Below, in pieces: positions 51,109-59,914 of a DNA stretch of 64,000 nt. Location of the stretch: the NCBI RefSeq assembly GCF_013201035.1, contig NZ_CP053707.1, forward strand, positions 1,054,001 through 1,118,000. The letters are read 5' to 3'. The stretch's first letter is position 1; the number at the start of each line of letters is the position of its first letter. This DNA comes from Arthrobacter sp. NEB 688. GTDB lineage: Bacteria; Actinomycetota; Actinomycetes; Actinomycetales; Dermatophilaceae. Under the pieces are notes generated by a model. That model searched no databases. It saw nothing but the letters and a program-made list of their open reading frames with translations, and was not told the origin of the DNA. Position numbers and translations under genes: made by a program.

Positions 51109-52371
51109 TCAGGGCAGGCGCTCGACCTCGAGCGTGAAGCCGTGCTCCCGCAGGCGCTCGACGAGCGGGGTGCCGAGGCCGGTCGCCGGGGTCAGGACGC
51201 CCGAGGCGTCGGGCAGGCCGGCGTCCTGCTCGGCGAGGGCGAGAGCGGCCTGGCCGAGCATGACGGCGGTGCCGGAGTAGCCCGGGTCGTAGGGCGCCGC
51301 GACGACGGAGCGGTAGCGCGCACCGTTCGTCGCCTCGGCCGTCACCTCCATCCGGAAGCGGCCGCTCGCCATCGCCTCCTCGCTCGGGCCCTCGCCGGGC
51401 GCGGGCAGCACGCGGTCGAGCACGGCCCGGGTCGGCGCGAAGGCCATCCCGCCGACGGCGCCGAGCAGCCCGGCGGAGACGACGGACGCGGTGACCGCGC
51501 CCCGCGGGCCGCTGCCGTAGTCGGAGTACTCGGTGTACCGGAAGCCGTCGCCGTAGCCGAGCAGCGACGCCGAGCGGGCGACGACGCGGGTGTTGAACGC
51601 GGCCATGACGAACGGCCCGGTGAAGTGGCCGTTGTCGGGGTCGCGGCGCACCGGGGAGGCCTTCGTCACGCGGTCGAGGATCCCGGCGACGCCCCCGCGC
51701 GCCGGCAGGCGGGGGCCGCGCGGCGGGCGGCCGCCCTCGGCGAGCGCCCACGGGTCGGCGGCGACGCGGCGCGTCGAGGGGTCGGAGCGCATCTCGAGGG
51801 CCTGGGTGCGGGCGGAGTCGATGGTGCCGCCGCTGAAGCCGCCCTTCATGCTGCGCACCGCGAGCCGGGTGCGGCCGAGCTCGGCGCCGTCGGCGCGGGC
51901 CGCGTCGGCGCAGAGCATGACGCCGAGGTCGCTCGGGATGGAGTCGAACCCGCAGGCGTGGACGACGCGGGCGCCCGAGAGCATCGCGGCCTCGTGGTTG
52001 CGGGCGACGCTGCGGTGGACGAAGAGCACCTCGCCGGTGAGGTCGCAGTAGTGGGTGCCGGCCTGGGCGCAGGCGGCGGCCAGCGGCACACCGAACTTCG
52101 CGTACGGGCCGACGGTCGTCACGACCACCCGGGTGCGGGCGGCGAGGTCGGCGACGGCGGCCTCGTCGAGGGCGTCGAGGACGACCAGGGGCCAGTCGGC
52201 CGCGGCGTTCGGGAGCTCCCGGCGCACCGCCTCGAGGCGCTCGCGGGAGCGGCCGGCCAGGCCGATGCGCACCGAGGCCGGGGCGTGCTCCGCGAGGTGG
52301 CGGGCGGTCAGCCGGCCGACGAAGCCGGTCGCGCCGAAGAGGACGATGTCGAGCTCGCGCGCCGCAGTCAT
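51109..52371 (-). CDS. Saccharopine dehydrogenase-like NADP-binding protein (trans-acting enoyl-reductase type)
   Basis: A 420-residue protein beginning LDIVLFGATGFVGRLTARHL, followed by VVVTTVGPYAKFGVPLAAAC, HYCDLTGE and HACGFDSIPSDLGVML, the pattern of mycobacterial trans-acting enoyl reductases and saccharopine-dehydrogenase-like proteins. A Rossmann fold N-terminus and a long C-terminal domain with one hydrophobic segment (about 290-320). Trans-acting members reduce lipid intermediates; substrate here unknown. ATG 52371; divergent from the GlgC-like gene by 50 bases. Confidence 0.83.
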   Translation of the reverse strand: MTAARELDIVLFGATGFVGRLTARHLAEHAPASVRIGLAGRSRERLEAVRRELPNAAADWPLVVLDALDEAAVADLAARTRVVVTTVGPYAKFGVPLAAACAQAGTHYCDLTGEVLFVHRSVARNHEAAMLSGARVVHACGFDSIPSDLGVMLCADAARADGAELGRTRLAVRSMKGGFSGGTIDSARTQALEMRSDPSTRRVAADPWALAEGGRPPRGPRLPARGGVAGILDRVTKASPVRRDPDNGHFTGPFVMAAFNTRVVARSASLLGYGDGFRYTEYSDYGSGPRGAVTASVVSAGLLGAVGGMAFAPTRAVLDRVLPAPGEGPSEEAMASGRFRMEVTAEATNGARYRSVVAAPYDPGYSGTAVMLGQAALALAEQDAGLPDASGVLTPATGLGTPLVERLREHGFTLEVERLP

Positions 52372-52421
52372 GGCGCCACCGTACGGGGGAGCGGCGCCCG
52401 CGGGTGGGGCAGCATGGGGTG

Positions 52422-53636
52422 ATGAGAGCGACGACGCGGGTGCTCGGTGTGGTGCAGGCCGGTGGCGCCGGGTCGCGGATGGACGTCCTCACGCGTGAGC
52501 GGGCCAAGCCGGCCCTGCCGTTCGGGGGCTCGCACCGGCTCGTCGACTTCGCCCTCTCGACGCTCGCCGGCAGTGGCATCACCGACGTCTGGCTGTCGGT
52601 GCAGTACCGCGCGGGCAGCCTCCACGGCCACGTCGCCGGCGGGCGCCCGTGGGACCTCGACCGCACCCGCGGCGGCCTGCGGTGGCTCGTGCCCGAGGAG
52701 GGCGGGAGCTCCACCGGGCAGGAGGGGTTCGCCGAGGGCAACGCCGACGACCTCCACCAGTACGTCGACGCCATCGAGTCCGTCGGGGCCGACGCGGTCG
52801 TCGTCATGAGCGCCGACCAGGTGCTGTCGCTCGACCTGCGCCCGGTCGTCGAGCGCCACCTGGAGCGCGGCGCCGACTGCACCGTGCTGACGACCGAGGT
52901 GACGCGAACCCGGGCCCGGGAGAAGACGGTCGTGCACACCGGGCGCGGGTCGCGGGTGCGCCGGGTCGAGGAGAAGCCGGAGCGCCCGGAGTCGACGACC
53001 ATCGCCGCCGAGGTGTTCGTCTACCGCACCGGTGCGCTCGTCGACGCGATCGGGGCGCTGCGCCGGGAGGACGCGGACGGCGGGCTCGGCGACTTCTCGG
53101 AGCGGCTGCTGCCCCACCTCGTGGCGACCGGGACGGTGCTCGCCGAGCCGCTGCCCGGCTACTGGGCCGACTGCGGCACCCCCGCCGCGTACCTCGCCGC
53201 CCACCGTGACCTCCTGGCCCGCCGCGTCGACGCGGTCGAGGACCCAGCGGTGCCGTTGCTGACCCGCTGGCCCGAGCGGGTGCCGGCTCGCGTGGACGCC
53301 GGTGCGGTGGTGGAGGACTCGCTCCTCTCACCGGGATGCCGGGTGCGGGGCACGGTCCGGCGGAGCGTGCTGGGGCCGGGGGTCGTCGTCGAGGCCGGTG
53401 CGGTCGTCGAGGACGCGGTGCTCATGGAGGACGTGCTCGTCCGCCGTGACGCCCGGGTGGCCACCGCCGTGCTCGACGACCGGGTCGTCGTCGGGCGGGG
53501 CGCTCGCGTGGGTGGGCGCCCGCGCGGCACCCGGCTGGTCGACGACCACGTGGCGCTGCTCGGGCGCGACGTCGCCGTGGGTGCGGGGGCGTCGCTGCCC
53601 GCCGGCTCGCGCCTGGAGCCCGGCACCACCGCCTGA
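52422..53636 (+). CDS. GlgC-like nucleotidyltransferase
   Basis: A 404-residue sugar-nucleotide pyrophosphorylase-type protein. N-terminal Rossmann-like domain with VVQAGGAGSRMDVLTRERAKP, PFGGSHRLVDFALSTL, SADQVLSLDLRPV, TTIAAEVFVYRTGALVD and GYWADCGTPAAYLAAHRDLL; C-terminal left-handed beta-helix (RVRGTVRRSVLGPGVVVEAG). Close to ADP-glucose pyrophosphorylase (GlgC), making a sugar nucleotide from a sugar-1-phosphate. No glgA neighbour. ATG 52422; the preceding frame codes a non-conserved leader. Confidence 0.84.
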   Translation: MRATTRVLGVVQAGGAGSRMDVLTRERAKPALPFGGSHRLVDFALSTLAGSGITDVWLSVQYRAGSLHGHVAGGRPWDLDRTRGGLRWLVPEEGGSSTGQEGFAEGNADDLHQYVDAIESVGADAVVVMSADQVLSLDLRPVVERHLERGADCTVLTTEVTRTRAREKTVVHTGRGSRVRRVEEKPERPESTTIAAEVFVYRTGALVDAIGALRREDADGGLGDFSERLLPHLVATGTVLAEPLPGYWADCGTPAAYLAAHRDLLARRVDAVEDPAVPLLTRWPERVPARVDAGAVVEDSLLSPGCRVRGTVRRSVLGPGVVVEAGAVVEDAVLMEDVLVRRDARVATAVLDDRVVVGRGARVGGRPRGTRLVDDHVALLGRDVAVGAGASLPAGSRLEPGTTA

Positions 53637-53639
53637 CCC

Positions 53640-53815
53640 GCGCCGGGCGTCATCCGGCGCCGCTCGAGCGTGCAGAAATCGTCGCTTTCGTCAGTTTCTG
53701 CACGCGGGGGGTCCGCTCGAGCGTGCAGGAATCGACACTTTCGTCAGTTCGTGCACGCGGGGGGTCCGGCCGGGTGTGCAGGAATCGTCGCTTTCGTCAG
53801 TTTCTGCACGCCGGG
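53640..53815. repeat. Tandem hairpin array, about 53-bp period
   Basis: A small hairpin (GCGCCGG/CCGGCGC, 53640-53660) is followed by three related hairpins whose TGCAG starts at 53671, 53724 and 53777, a 53-base period. Unit 1 has perfect arms CGTGCAGAAA / TTTCTGCACG; units 2 and 3 carry GTGCAGGA on the left. The loop TCGTCGCTTTCGTCAG is nearly unchanged among units 1 and 3 and similar in unit 2, and spacer CGCGGGGGGTCCG repeats too. The array lies between convergent GlgC-like and xylulokinase genes, so it may terminate both, but loop conservation is unexpected for a mere terminator. Confidence 0.75.
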
Positions 53816-53824
53816 TCGGGGGCG

Positions 53825-55243
53825 TCAGACGGCTCCGGGATGGGTCGCGGCCAGCGCCTGCGCGTAGCGCTCGCGCGCCTGCGCCCCGCGCTCGGGCGCG
53901 ACGGGGTCGGCCGTCGCCTCGACCGGCACCTCCCACGCGGGGGCCTCGCCGCCGCCGGCCAGCGCCCAGGCCGCCTGCCGGGCCGCCCCGACCGCGACGT
54001 ACTCGCCGGGCGCCGGGACGGCGACGGGGGCGCCGAGCAGGTCGGGCGCGATGCGCTGCACGGCGGCCGACTGCGCGGCCCCGCCGATGAGCAGCACCCG
54101 CTCGACGGGGCAGCCGGCGTCGCGCACCGCGTCGACGGCGTCGGCGAGGCCGAGGAGCATCCCCTCGACGACCGCCCGGGCGAGGTTCTCGGGCGTGGCG
54201 TTGGTGCGGGTCAGGCCGTGCAGAGAGCCGGTGGCCGTCGGCAGGTTGGGCGTGCGCTCGCCGTCGAGGAAGGGCAGCAGCGTCAACCCGCCGGCGCCCG
54301 GCTCCGCGGCGAGCGCGAGCGCGTCGAGCCCGGCGAGGTCGACGCCGAGCATCGCGGCGCCGGAGGTGAGGACCCGCGCCGCGTTGAGGGTGCAGACGAG
54401 CGGCAGGAACGCGTCCTCGGCGTCGGCGAAGGACTGGACGAAGCCGCGGGCGTCGGCCGTCGGCCGGTCGTGCCGGGCGAACGCGGTGCCGCTCGTGCCG
54501 AGCGACACGACGACGTCGCCGGGCCGCAGGCCGAGGCCGAGCGCGGCGCCCATGTTGTCGCCGGTGCCCGGTGCGAGGAGCATCCCGTCGCGGGTGCGGC
54601 CGACGACCTCGGACGGCCCGGCGACGCGCGGCACCGCGAGGTCGCGGCCGGCGGCCAGGCGCAGCAGGTCGGGGCGGTACTCCCGGGTCGCGGCGGAGAA
54701 GTACCCGGTGCCCGAGGCGTCACCGGCGTCGGTCGTCCACTCCTCGAACCCGCCTCCGGCGGAGAGGATCCGACCGGTCAGCCAGTCGTGGGGGAGCACG
54801 ACGCGGGCGGCACGCTCCATCGACGCGGGCTCGTGGTCGCGCACCCAGCGCAGCTTGGCGGCGGTGATCGCCGCGAGCGGGACGACGCCGACGGCCTCGG
54901 CCCACGCGGCGGGGCCGCCGAGCTCGTCGACGAGGTCGCGGGCGGTGCCGGCGGAGCGGGTGTCGTTCCAGAGCAGCGCCGGCCGGACGACCTCGTCGGC
55001 GTCGTCGAGCAGGACCATCCCGTGCTGCTGGCCGCCGACGGCGAGGGCCTGCACGCCGTCGAGGAGCCCGCCGGCGGTCGCCTCCTCCCAGGCGCGCCAC
55101 CAGTGCGCGGGGTCGGCCTCCGTCGCGTCCGGGTGGGTGCCACGGCCGAGCCGCACCACCTCGCCGGTCCGGGCGTCGCACACGGCGACCTTGCACGACT
55201 GGGTCGAGGTGTCGACCCCGGCGACGAGCGGGCGGTCGGTCAT
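53825..55243 (-). CDS. xylB: Xylulokinase
   Basis: A 472-residue FGGY-family sugar kinase: VAGVDTSTQSCKVAVCDARTG with the first phosphate loop, VGGQQHGMVLLD, LLWNDTRSAG, SLGTSGTAFARH and DGERTPNLPTATG, LIGGAAQSAAVQRIAPDLLG. The order and spacing match XylB, which phosphorylates D-xylulose with ATP. ATG 55243 is used; a longer frame starts in the operator region. It is divergent from a SorC-type regulator with shared operators, so it is likely induced by a pentose or pentitol. Confidence 0.9.
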   Translation of the reverse strand: MTDRPLVAGVDTSTQSCKVAVCDARTGEVVRLGRGTHPDATEADPAHWWRAWEEATAGGLLDGVQALAVGGQQHGMVLLDDADEVVRPALLWNDTRSAGTARDLVDELGGPAAWAEAVGVVPLAAITAAKLRWVRDHEPASMERAARVVLPHDWLTGRILSAGGGFEEWTTDAGDASGTGYFSAATREYRPDLLRLAAGRDLAVPRVAGPSEVVGRTRDGMLLAPGTGDNMGAALGLGLRPGDVVVSLGTSGTAFARHDRPTADARGFVQSFADAEDAFLPLVCTLNAARVLTSGAAMLGVDLAGLDALALAAEPGAGGLTLLPFLDGERTPNLPTATGSLHGLTRTNATPENLARAVVEGMLLGLADAVDAVRDAGCPVERVLLIGGAAQSAAVQRIAPDLLGAPVAVPAPGEYVAVGAARQAAWALAGGGEAPAWEVPVEATADPVAPERGAQARERYAQALAATHPGAV

Positions 55244-55280
55244 CCGGTGGGCCCTTTCGGGAAGAGGTGTCACGGGCGTG

Positions 55281-55310
55281 CTCACGTGAACGATAATGCG
55301 CTCACGTGAG
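55281..55310. promoter_or_regulatory. Paired operators CTCACGTGA(A/G), 20-bp apart
   Basis: CTCACGTGAA at 55281-55290 and the perfect palindrome CTCACGTGAG at 55301-55310 are exactly 20 bases apart, two helical turns, between xylB and the SorC-type gene. The second site covers the GTG at 55306. Fits binding of a tetrameric SorC/DeoR-type regulator and control of both genes. Confidence 0.65.
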
Positions 55311-56319
55311 AGCCGAGAGGATGCGCCCCGTGGTCGAGACCGTGCCCGGCGACGCGGCCGGCGACGCCCGGCCGCCCGAGCCGCTGCGCGCGTCCGAGGC
55401 CGTGCTCGCCGCCGAGGTCGCGCGCCGGTACTACCTCGCGGGCGAGAGCAAGGTCGAGATCGCCGGCGCGACGGGCATCAGCCGCTTCAAGGTGGCCCGG
55501 CTGCTCGAGGCCGCCCGCACGGCCGGCATCGTCCGCATCGAGATCGTCGAGCCGGAGGGCGTCGACGGCGAGCTCTCGGCGCGGCTGCGCCGGGCGTACG
55601 GGCTGCGCCGCTGCGTCGTCGTCGACCGCGGCGACGACGCCCCGCGCCTGCGTGCCCACGTCGGCGCGGCGGGGGCCGACCTCCTCGTCGACCTCGTCGG
55701 GCCCGACGACGTCCTCGGCCTGCCCTGGGCCCGGACCGTCAGCGCGATGCTCGAGGCGCGGCCCACCCTGCCGCGGGTGCCCGTCGTCCAGCTGAGCGGC
55801 TCGATGGTCATCCCCGGCGAGACGAGCCCCGTCGACATGGTCCGGGTCGCGGCCGGGCTGACCGGCGGCGAGGCCCACGTCTTCTACGCCCCGCTCATCC
55901 TCGACGACGCCGAGAGCGCCGCCGCGATGCGCCGCCAGGCCGCGGTCGCCGCCGCGATGGCCGAGGTCGACCGGGTCTCGGTGGCCGTCGTGAGCATCGG
56001 CGCCTGGCGTGCCGGCCACTCGACCATCCACGACGCCGTCGACCCCGCCGTGCGGACCGCGGTCTCGGACACCGGCGCCGTGGGCGAGGCGCTCGGGGTG
56101 TTCGTCGACGCCGAGGGCCGCGCGGTCCATCCCGAGCTCGTCGACCGGATGGTGACGATCGACGCCGAGCGCCTGCGGGCCGTGCCCGAGGTCGTCGCGC
56201 TCGCGACCGGGTCGACCAAGGCCGCGGCCGTGCGGGCCTTCCTCCTCGGTGGATGGGTCGGCTCGCTCGTCACCGACCGCTCGCTCGCGACCGTGCTCGT
56301 GCGGGCCGCCGGCGCCTGA
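55306..56319 (+). CDS. Sugar-binding transcriptional regulator, SorC/DeoR type
   Basis: A 337-residue regulator: an N-terminal HTH in residues about 35-65 (RRYYLAGESKVEIAGATGIS, RFKVARLLEAARTAGIV) and a SorC-type sugar-binding domain with GLPWARTVSAML and VPVVQLSGSMVIPGETSP, ending with LATGSTKAAAVRAFLLGGWV. The start GTG 55306 falls in an operator; ATG 55321 is a serious alternative. It is divergent from xylB, so it most likely senses a phosphorylated pentose or pentitol and controls its own and the kinase gene. Confidence 0.86.
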   Translation: MRAERMRPVVETVPGDAAGDARPPEPLRASEAVLAAEVARRYYLAGESKVEIAGATGISRFKVARLLEAARTAGIVRIEIVEPEGVDGELSARLRRAYGLRRCVVVDRGDDAPRLRAHVGAAGADLLVDLVGPDDVLGLPWARTVSAMLEARPTLPRVPVVQLSGSMVIPGETSPVDMVRVAAGLTGGEAHVFYAPLILDDAESAAAMRRQAAVAAAMAEVDRVSVAVVSIGAWRAGHSTIHDAVDPAVRTAVSDTGAVGEALGVFVDAEGRAVHPELVDRMVTIDAERLRAVPEVVALATGSTKAAAVRAFLLGGWVGSLVTDRSLATVLVRAAGA

Positions 56320-56362
56320 CCCGGGCGGGTCGGGCGCCGGCGGCGTCCGTCGTCGCCGCGCG

Positions 56363-57433
56363 TCAGCGGGCTGCGACCGCCGCGCGGTGCTCGGCCGCCT
56401 GCCGCGCCGACGCGCGACGGTCGGCGGCGTCGACGCTCGCCCGGTCGTCGACGTCGACCCCGGCGCGCCGGGCGGCGGCCAGCGCCTGCGGGCTGTGCAG
56501 GTCGGGCAGGACGAAGCGCTCGGGCCGGATGGTGCGGTCCGCCGTCGCGTAGCGGCGCTGGTCGGCGGCGAGCCGGTCGGCCGACGCCGCGGCGGCCTCG
56601 CGCACCGAGGCGGTGGCCCGGACGGTCGCCCCGGTCAGGACGGGGCTGACCGTCGGGGTGTAGCCGCTCGCGTGGCCGGCCTTGTTCGGGTGGTAGCTGT
56701 TCTCGATCGGGTTCGACAGTCCGTTGAGCCACTCCGGGCTGTCGCACACGGCGTGCCCGACGAACCGGCTCGTCGGGTTCGCGAACGAGAAGCCGGCCGC
56801 CGAGGCGCGCTGCGCCGTGACGGTGTTGATCCGGTCGGCCATCGCGTTGAGCCGGCTCTCCTCGTCCGGCGAGAACCACGTGAGCGCGTTGCAGTCCTCC
56901 CCGTTGAAGATCCTCGGGTAGCCGACGACCGTGACCCGGGCGTTGGGCGCCTTGGCGCGGATGCCCGAGTAGAGCGTCGCGAGCCGGCCCGGCAGGGTGC
57001 CGTCGACGAACGCCTGCGCCCCGTCGACCGCCCCGTTGCAGTCGCTCATCCATCCCGGCTGGGCGCACTCGGTGAGGACGTCGGCGAAGCCGGCGTCGTT
57101 GCCGCCGATGGAGATCGAGACGTACTTCGTGCTCGACGAGAGCGCCGGCAGCTGGGTGCTCGTCACGTCGGCGACGGTCGCGCCCGAGCACGCCCGGAAG
57201 GTCAGCGCGTAGCCGCGGGCCGAGGCGATGAGGGAGGGGTAGGCGTAGACGGACCGCAGGCACGAGGTGCCGTCGGCGATGTAGTCGCGCGTCCCGGTGC
57301 CGGACGAGTAGCTGTCGCCGAGCGCCACGTAGGCCTCGCCGGCGGCGTGGGCCGGGCCGGCGACCCCGAGGGCGGCGAGGGTGGTGAGTGCGGACGCGGC
57401 TGCGGTGGCGGCCATGGCACGTCGTCGGGACAT
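56363..57433 (-). CDS. Secreted SGNH-family lipase/esterase
   Basis: A 356-residue secreted protein. Signal peptide of about 31 residues ending AGPAHA, then block I YVALGDSYSSGTG with the nucleophile Ser, block III SISIGGND, and the C-terminal catalytic His in NSYHPNKAGHASG. A helical, Asp/Arg/Ala-rich extension of about 90 residues follows. Cys residues at C-L-R, C-S-G, C-A-Q, C-N-G, C-N-A and C-D-S suggest disulfides, as in the Streptomyces GDSL lipases. ATG 57433; G-rich 57434-57562 separates it from the divergent gene. Confidence 0.88.
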   Translation of the reverse strand: MSRRRAMAATAAASALTTLAALGVAGPAHAAGEAYVALGDSYSSGTGTRDYIADGTSCLRSVYAYPSLIASARGYALTFRACSGATVADVTSTQLPALSSSTKYVSISIGGNDAGFADVLTECAQPGWMSDCNGAVDGAQAFVDGTLPGRLATLYSGIRAKAPNARVTVVGYPRIFNGEDCNALTWFSPDEESRLNAMADRINTVTAQRASAAGFSFANPTSRFVGHAVCDSPEWLNGLSNPIENSYHPNKAGHASGYTPTVSPVLTGATVRATASVREAAAASADRLAADQRRYATADRTIRPERFVLPDLHSPQALAAARRAGVDVDDRASVDAADRRASARQAAEHRAAVAAR

Positions 57434-57562
57434 GGGTCTTCCTCCTGGGTGTGGGTGGTGTGGTGCGGGGTGGTGCAGGTCGTGGGGGATGTCGGTCGTG
57501 GTCGCCGTGGTCGTCGTGGGCGGGGGGCGTCGGCGGGCGGGGCGCCGCGTAGCATCGCCGGA
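57434..57562. other. G-rich divergent intergenic region
   Basis: This stretch between the SGNH lipase (minus) and sucrase-like (plus) genes has numerous TGGG/GGTGG runs on the + strand, about 57450-57530, and may form G-rich structures near the lipase promoter. No clear operator or gene seen. Confidence 0.4.
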
Positions 57563-58456
57563 ATGGCCCTCACCGACCTGTCCCGCTGCTCGGCCGCCGC
57601 CCGGCACCGCGGCGAGCCGCTCGCCGGGTCCGCACCCGTCGCCAGCCGCTGGCTGCTCGTCGAGCACCCCGGCCCGTGGGCGAAGCAGCCGCTCGACACC
57701 GCGCCGTTCACCGGCCGCGTCGGCGCCGAGGTGGAGTCGCTCTGCGCGTCCTTCGGCGGCCGCGCGCTGCTCGTGCGCAGGCCCGGCCGGCGCCCTGCCG
57801 AGGTCGACGAGTGGCACTGGTACGCCGTCGACACGGTGCGCGGCACGTGGGTGCGCGGGACCTGGCGCACGGCGGACGACGTCCTCGCGGCGGCCCGCTC
57901 GCTCGGGGCCGAGCTGAGCGGCAGCGACACCGACGCCGACCCGAGGGTCCTCGTCTGCACCCAGGGCACCCGCGACGCCTGCTGCGCCGTGCGCGGCCGG
58001 CCGATCGTCTCGAGCCTCGCCCGCGAGTGGCCCGAGGAGGTCTGGGAGTGCACGCACCTCGGCGGGCACCGCTTCGCCGGGACGCTCCTCGTCCTGCCCG
58101 AGGGCGCCTGCTACGGCTACCTCGACCCCCGCAGCGCGGCCGACGTCGTGCGCGGTCACCTCGCCGGCAGCGTCGAGGGGACGCACCTGCGCGGCCTGAC
58201 GCGCTGGGAGCCGGCCGTGCAGGCCGCGCTCGCCCGGGTGCTCACCGACCACGGGCCGGCCTCGCTCGCCGACGCCGTGCCCGGATGGGTCGACGCCACC
58301 GGCGACGTGACGCGGGTCGAGGTCGAGGGCAGCGGACCGGTCCCCGAGCGCGTCGTCGTCGAGGTCCGCTCCGAGACCGTCACGGATGCCGCGCTCAGCT
58401 GCGGCGCGGGGCCGAAACCGGCTGTCGTGCACCGCACCGAGGTCGTCGCGGGCTGA
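57563..58456 (+). CDS. Sucrase/ferredoxin-like protein
   Basis: A 297-residue protein of the sucrase/ferredoxin-like family with a thioredoxin-like [2Fe-2S] domain: VLVCTQGTRDACCAVRG, then ECTHLGGHRFAGTLLVLPEG and CYGYLDP. The Cys-rich positions (C-T-Q-G, C-C, ...) match the plant-type ferredoxin-like fold of this family. Physiological role unknown. ATG 57563. Confidence 0.85.
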   Translation: MALTDLSRCSAAARHRGEPLAGSAPVASRWLLVEHPGPWAKQPLDTAPFTGRVGAEVESLCASFGGRALLVRRPGRRPAEVDEWHWYAVDTVRGTWVRGTWRTADDVLAAARSLGAELSGSDTDADPRVLVCTQGTRDACCAVRGRPIVSSLAREWPEEVWECTHLGGHRFAGTLLVLPEGACYGYLDPRSAADVVRGHLAGSVEGTHLRGLTRWEPAVQAALARVLTDHGPASLADAVPGWVDATGDVTRVEVEGSGPVPERVVVEVRSETVTDAALSCGAGPKPAVVHRTEVVAG

Positions 58457-58518
58457 GGGCACGGCCGACGCGGCCCACCCCGGGGAGGGGCGGACCGCGC
58501 CGCGGGGCGTGCGGTGGC

Positions 58519-59673
58519 TCAGGAGGTCGCCACCGTCACGCCGTAGTAGGAGGCCGCGTCGACGGCCGGCTGGTAGAAGCTGTAGCTCCCGGCGCCGTAG
58601 CCGGCGTTGAAGCCGCACTCGACCCCGGTGGGACCGCCGGACGTCATGCCCTGCGCGTAGTTGTTCGTGCCGATGTACGCGCCGCCCGAGTCGCCGCCCT
58701 CGGTGCAGACCGAGGCCCGCGCGAGGCCGGTGACCGTCGTGCCGCCGGAGTAGTTGACCGTCACGTTGTAGGCCTGCACCTGGCCGCAGGTCCATCCGGT
58801 CGTGTTGCCGGCCTTGCAGATGTCGGTGCCGACGGCGTTCTTGCTCACGCCGCGGACCGGGACGTAGCCGGAGAGCGCGCCGCGGGTGTCGACGTAGGCG
58901 CGGCCGGTGTCCTCGGCGTCGATGTCCATGAGGCCCATGTCGACGCTCGGTGCGCCGGAGGTGAACCGGCTGTTCGTGCCCTTGCCGATGTGGGTGCCGT
59001 TGGCGTCGTGGACGTCGGGGAGCCCCTCGACGCAGTGGCCGGCGGTGAGCAGGACGTTGTTGCCGGAGGCCGTGGTGCCGGGGAAGCCCAGCGAGCAGTT
59101 GGTGCCGGGGACGAGGTCCATGATGCGACCCGGGACGACGTCGGCCTGGGTGCTCAGCGGGGCGCCGGTCTCGACCGTCACGCCGTCGAGGGCGGCCAGC
59201 CGGTCGCGCAGGGCGGCGGGGGCGTCGGCCTCGACGGTCGCCACGACGCGCTGGTTCGCGAGGTCGGGCGTGAGGGAGACGAGGCCGTCCTGGCCCTTCG
59301 TGACCCGCTGGGCGGTGCGCGAGAGCGCGTCGAGCTCGCGCTGCCCGCTGCCCTGGCGTGCGGTGAGGCCCTTCGCCTCGACGGCCCGGCGGTCCGCGGC
59401 GGAGTCGACGACGACGACCATCGTGTCGCCGCGGTAGTAGGCGCCGTCCGTCGCGACGTCGAGGGAGTCGAGGCTGCGCTGCTGCGCCGCCTGCCGGTCG
59501 AGCCGCTGCTCGGCCTGGGCGACGCTGATGCCGTCGCGCTGCGCGACGAAGCCGGCCACGACGTTGTCGGGCGAGGGGACGGGGGCGACGCTCGGGGCGG
59601 CCCAGGCGGCGGTGGAGGCGGCGGCCAGGGCAGCGCTCGTGGCGAGCCCGACGGCGAGGACGCGGTGCTTCAT
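58519..59673 (-). CDS. Secreted S1-family serine protease with propeptide
   Basis: A 384-residue pre-pro-protease of the streptogrisin / alpha-lytic type. Signal peptide (about 1-25, ending AAWA), a propeptide to about residue 190, then the trypsin-fold domain with catalytic His in LLTAGHC, Asp in SVDMGLMDID and Ser in EGGDSGGAYIG. Cys pairs NCSLG/GHC and ICKAG/TCGQ, VCTEGG/ECGF are the conserved disulfides. Secreted extracellular protease. ATG 59673; downstream of the metallophosphoesterase gene on the same strand, 241 bases away. Confidence 0.9.
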   Translation of the reverse strand: MKHRVLAVGLATSAALAAASTAAWAAPSVAPVPSPDNVVAGFVAQRDGISVAQAEQRLDRQAAQQRSLDSLDVATDGAYYRGDTMVVVVDSAADRRAVEAKGLTARQGSGQRELDALSRTAQRVTKGQDGLVSLTPDLANQRVVATVEADAPAALRDRLAALDGVTVETGAPLSTQADVVPGRIMDLVPGTNCSLGFPGTTASGNNVLLTAGHCVEGLPDVHDANGTHIGKGTNSRFTSGAPSVDMGLMDIDAEDTGRAYVDTRGALSGYVPVRGVSKNAVGTDICKAGNTTGWTCGQVQAYNVTVNYSGGTTVTGLARASVCTEGGDSGGAYIGTNNYAQGMTSGGPTGVECGFNAGYGAGSYSFYQPAVDAASYYGVTVATS

Positions 59674-59914
59674 CAGGGGTGCTCCTTCGGGGTGGTCGCC
59701 CCGTCCTCGGACGGGGCGGCTCGGCCGCCGGGATGTCCGGGGCCGCTTCCACCTCCTCAGGCGCGACCGCGGATCGCAAACCGGGGCAGCCCGATTGACC
59801 CAAAGTTGACGCGATCCTTCCGACCCCCGGTGCAAGCTCTGACCACCGGCTGGGGTCCCGTGGGGGAACTCCTGACCTTCGGCCCTCGACCCGGGGGGGT
59901 GCGCCGGGCGGTCG
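59674..59914. other. Intergenic region with hairpins between metallophosphoesterase and protease genes
   Basis: Two overlapping hairpins, GCCCCGTCC/GGACGGGGC (59698-59717) and GGCGGC-TCG-GCCGCC (59715-59729), lie 25 bases upstream of the protease start, and a TTGAC repeat (59796 and 59808 area) occurs further up. The hairpins could terminate the metallophosphoesterase transcript or structure the protease leader. No gene seen. Confidence 0.45.

Noticed and set aside
53640-53815. CRISPR array or hammerhead-like ribozyme in the TGCAG repeats
   Set aside because: Repeat and spacer are both conserved and there is no cas gene; the reverse strand reads CTGACGA but lacks the GAAA core and proper stem geometry of a hammerhead.
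59674-59914. Possible riboswitch before the protease gene
   Set aside because: Only simple GC hairpins seen; no conserved riboswitch elements recognised.
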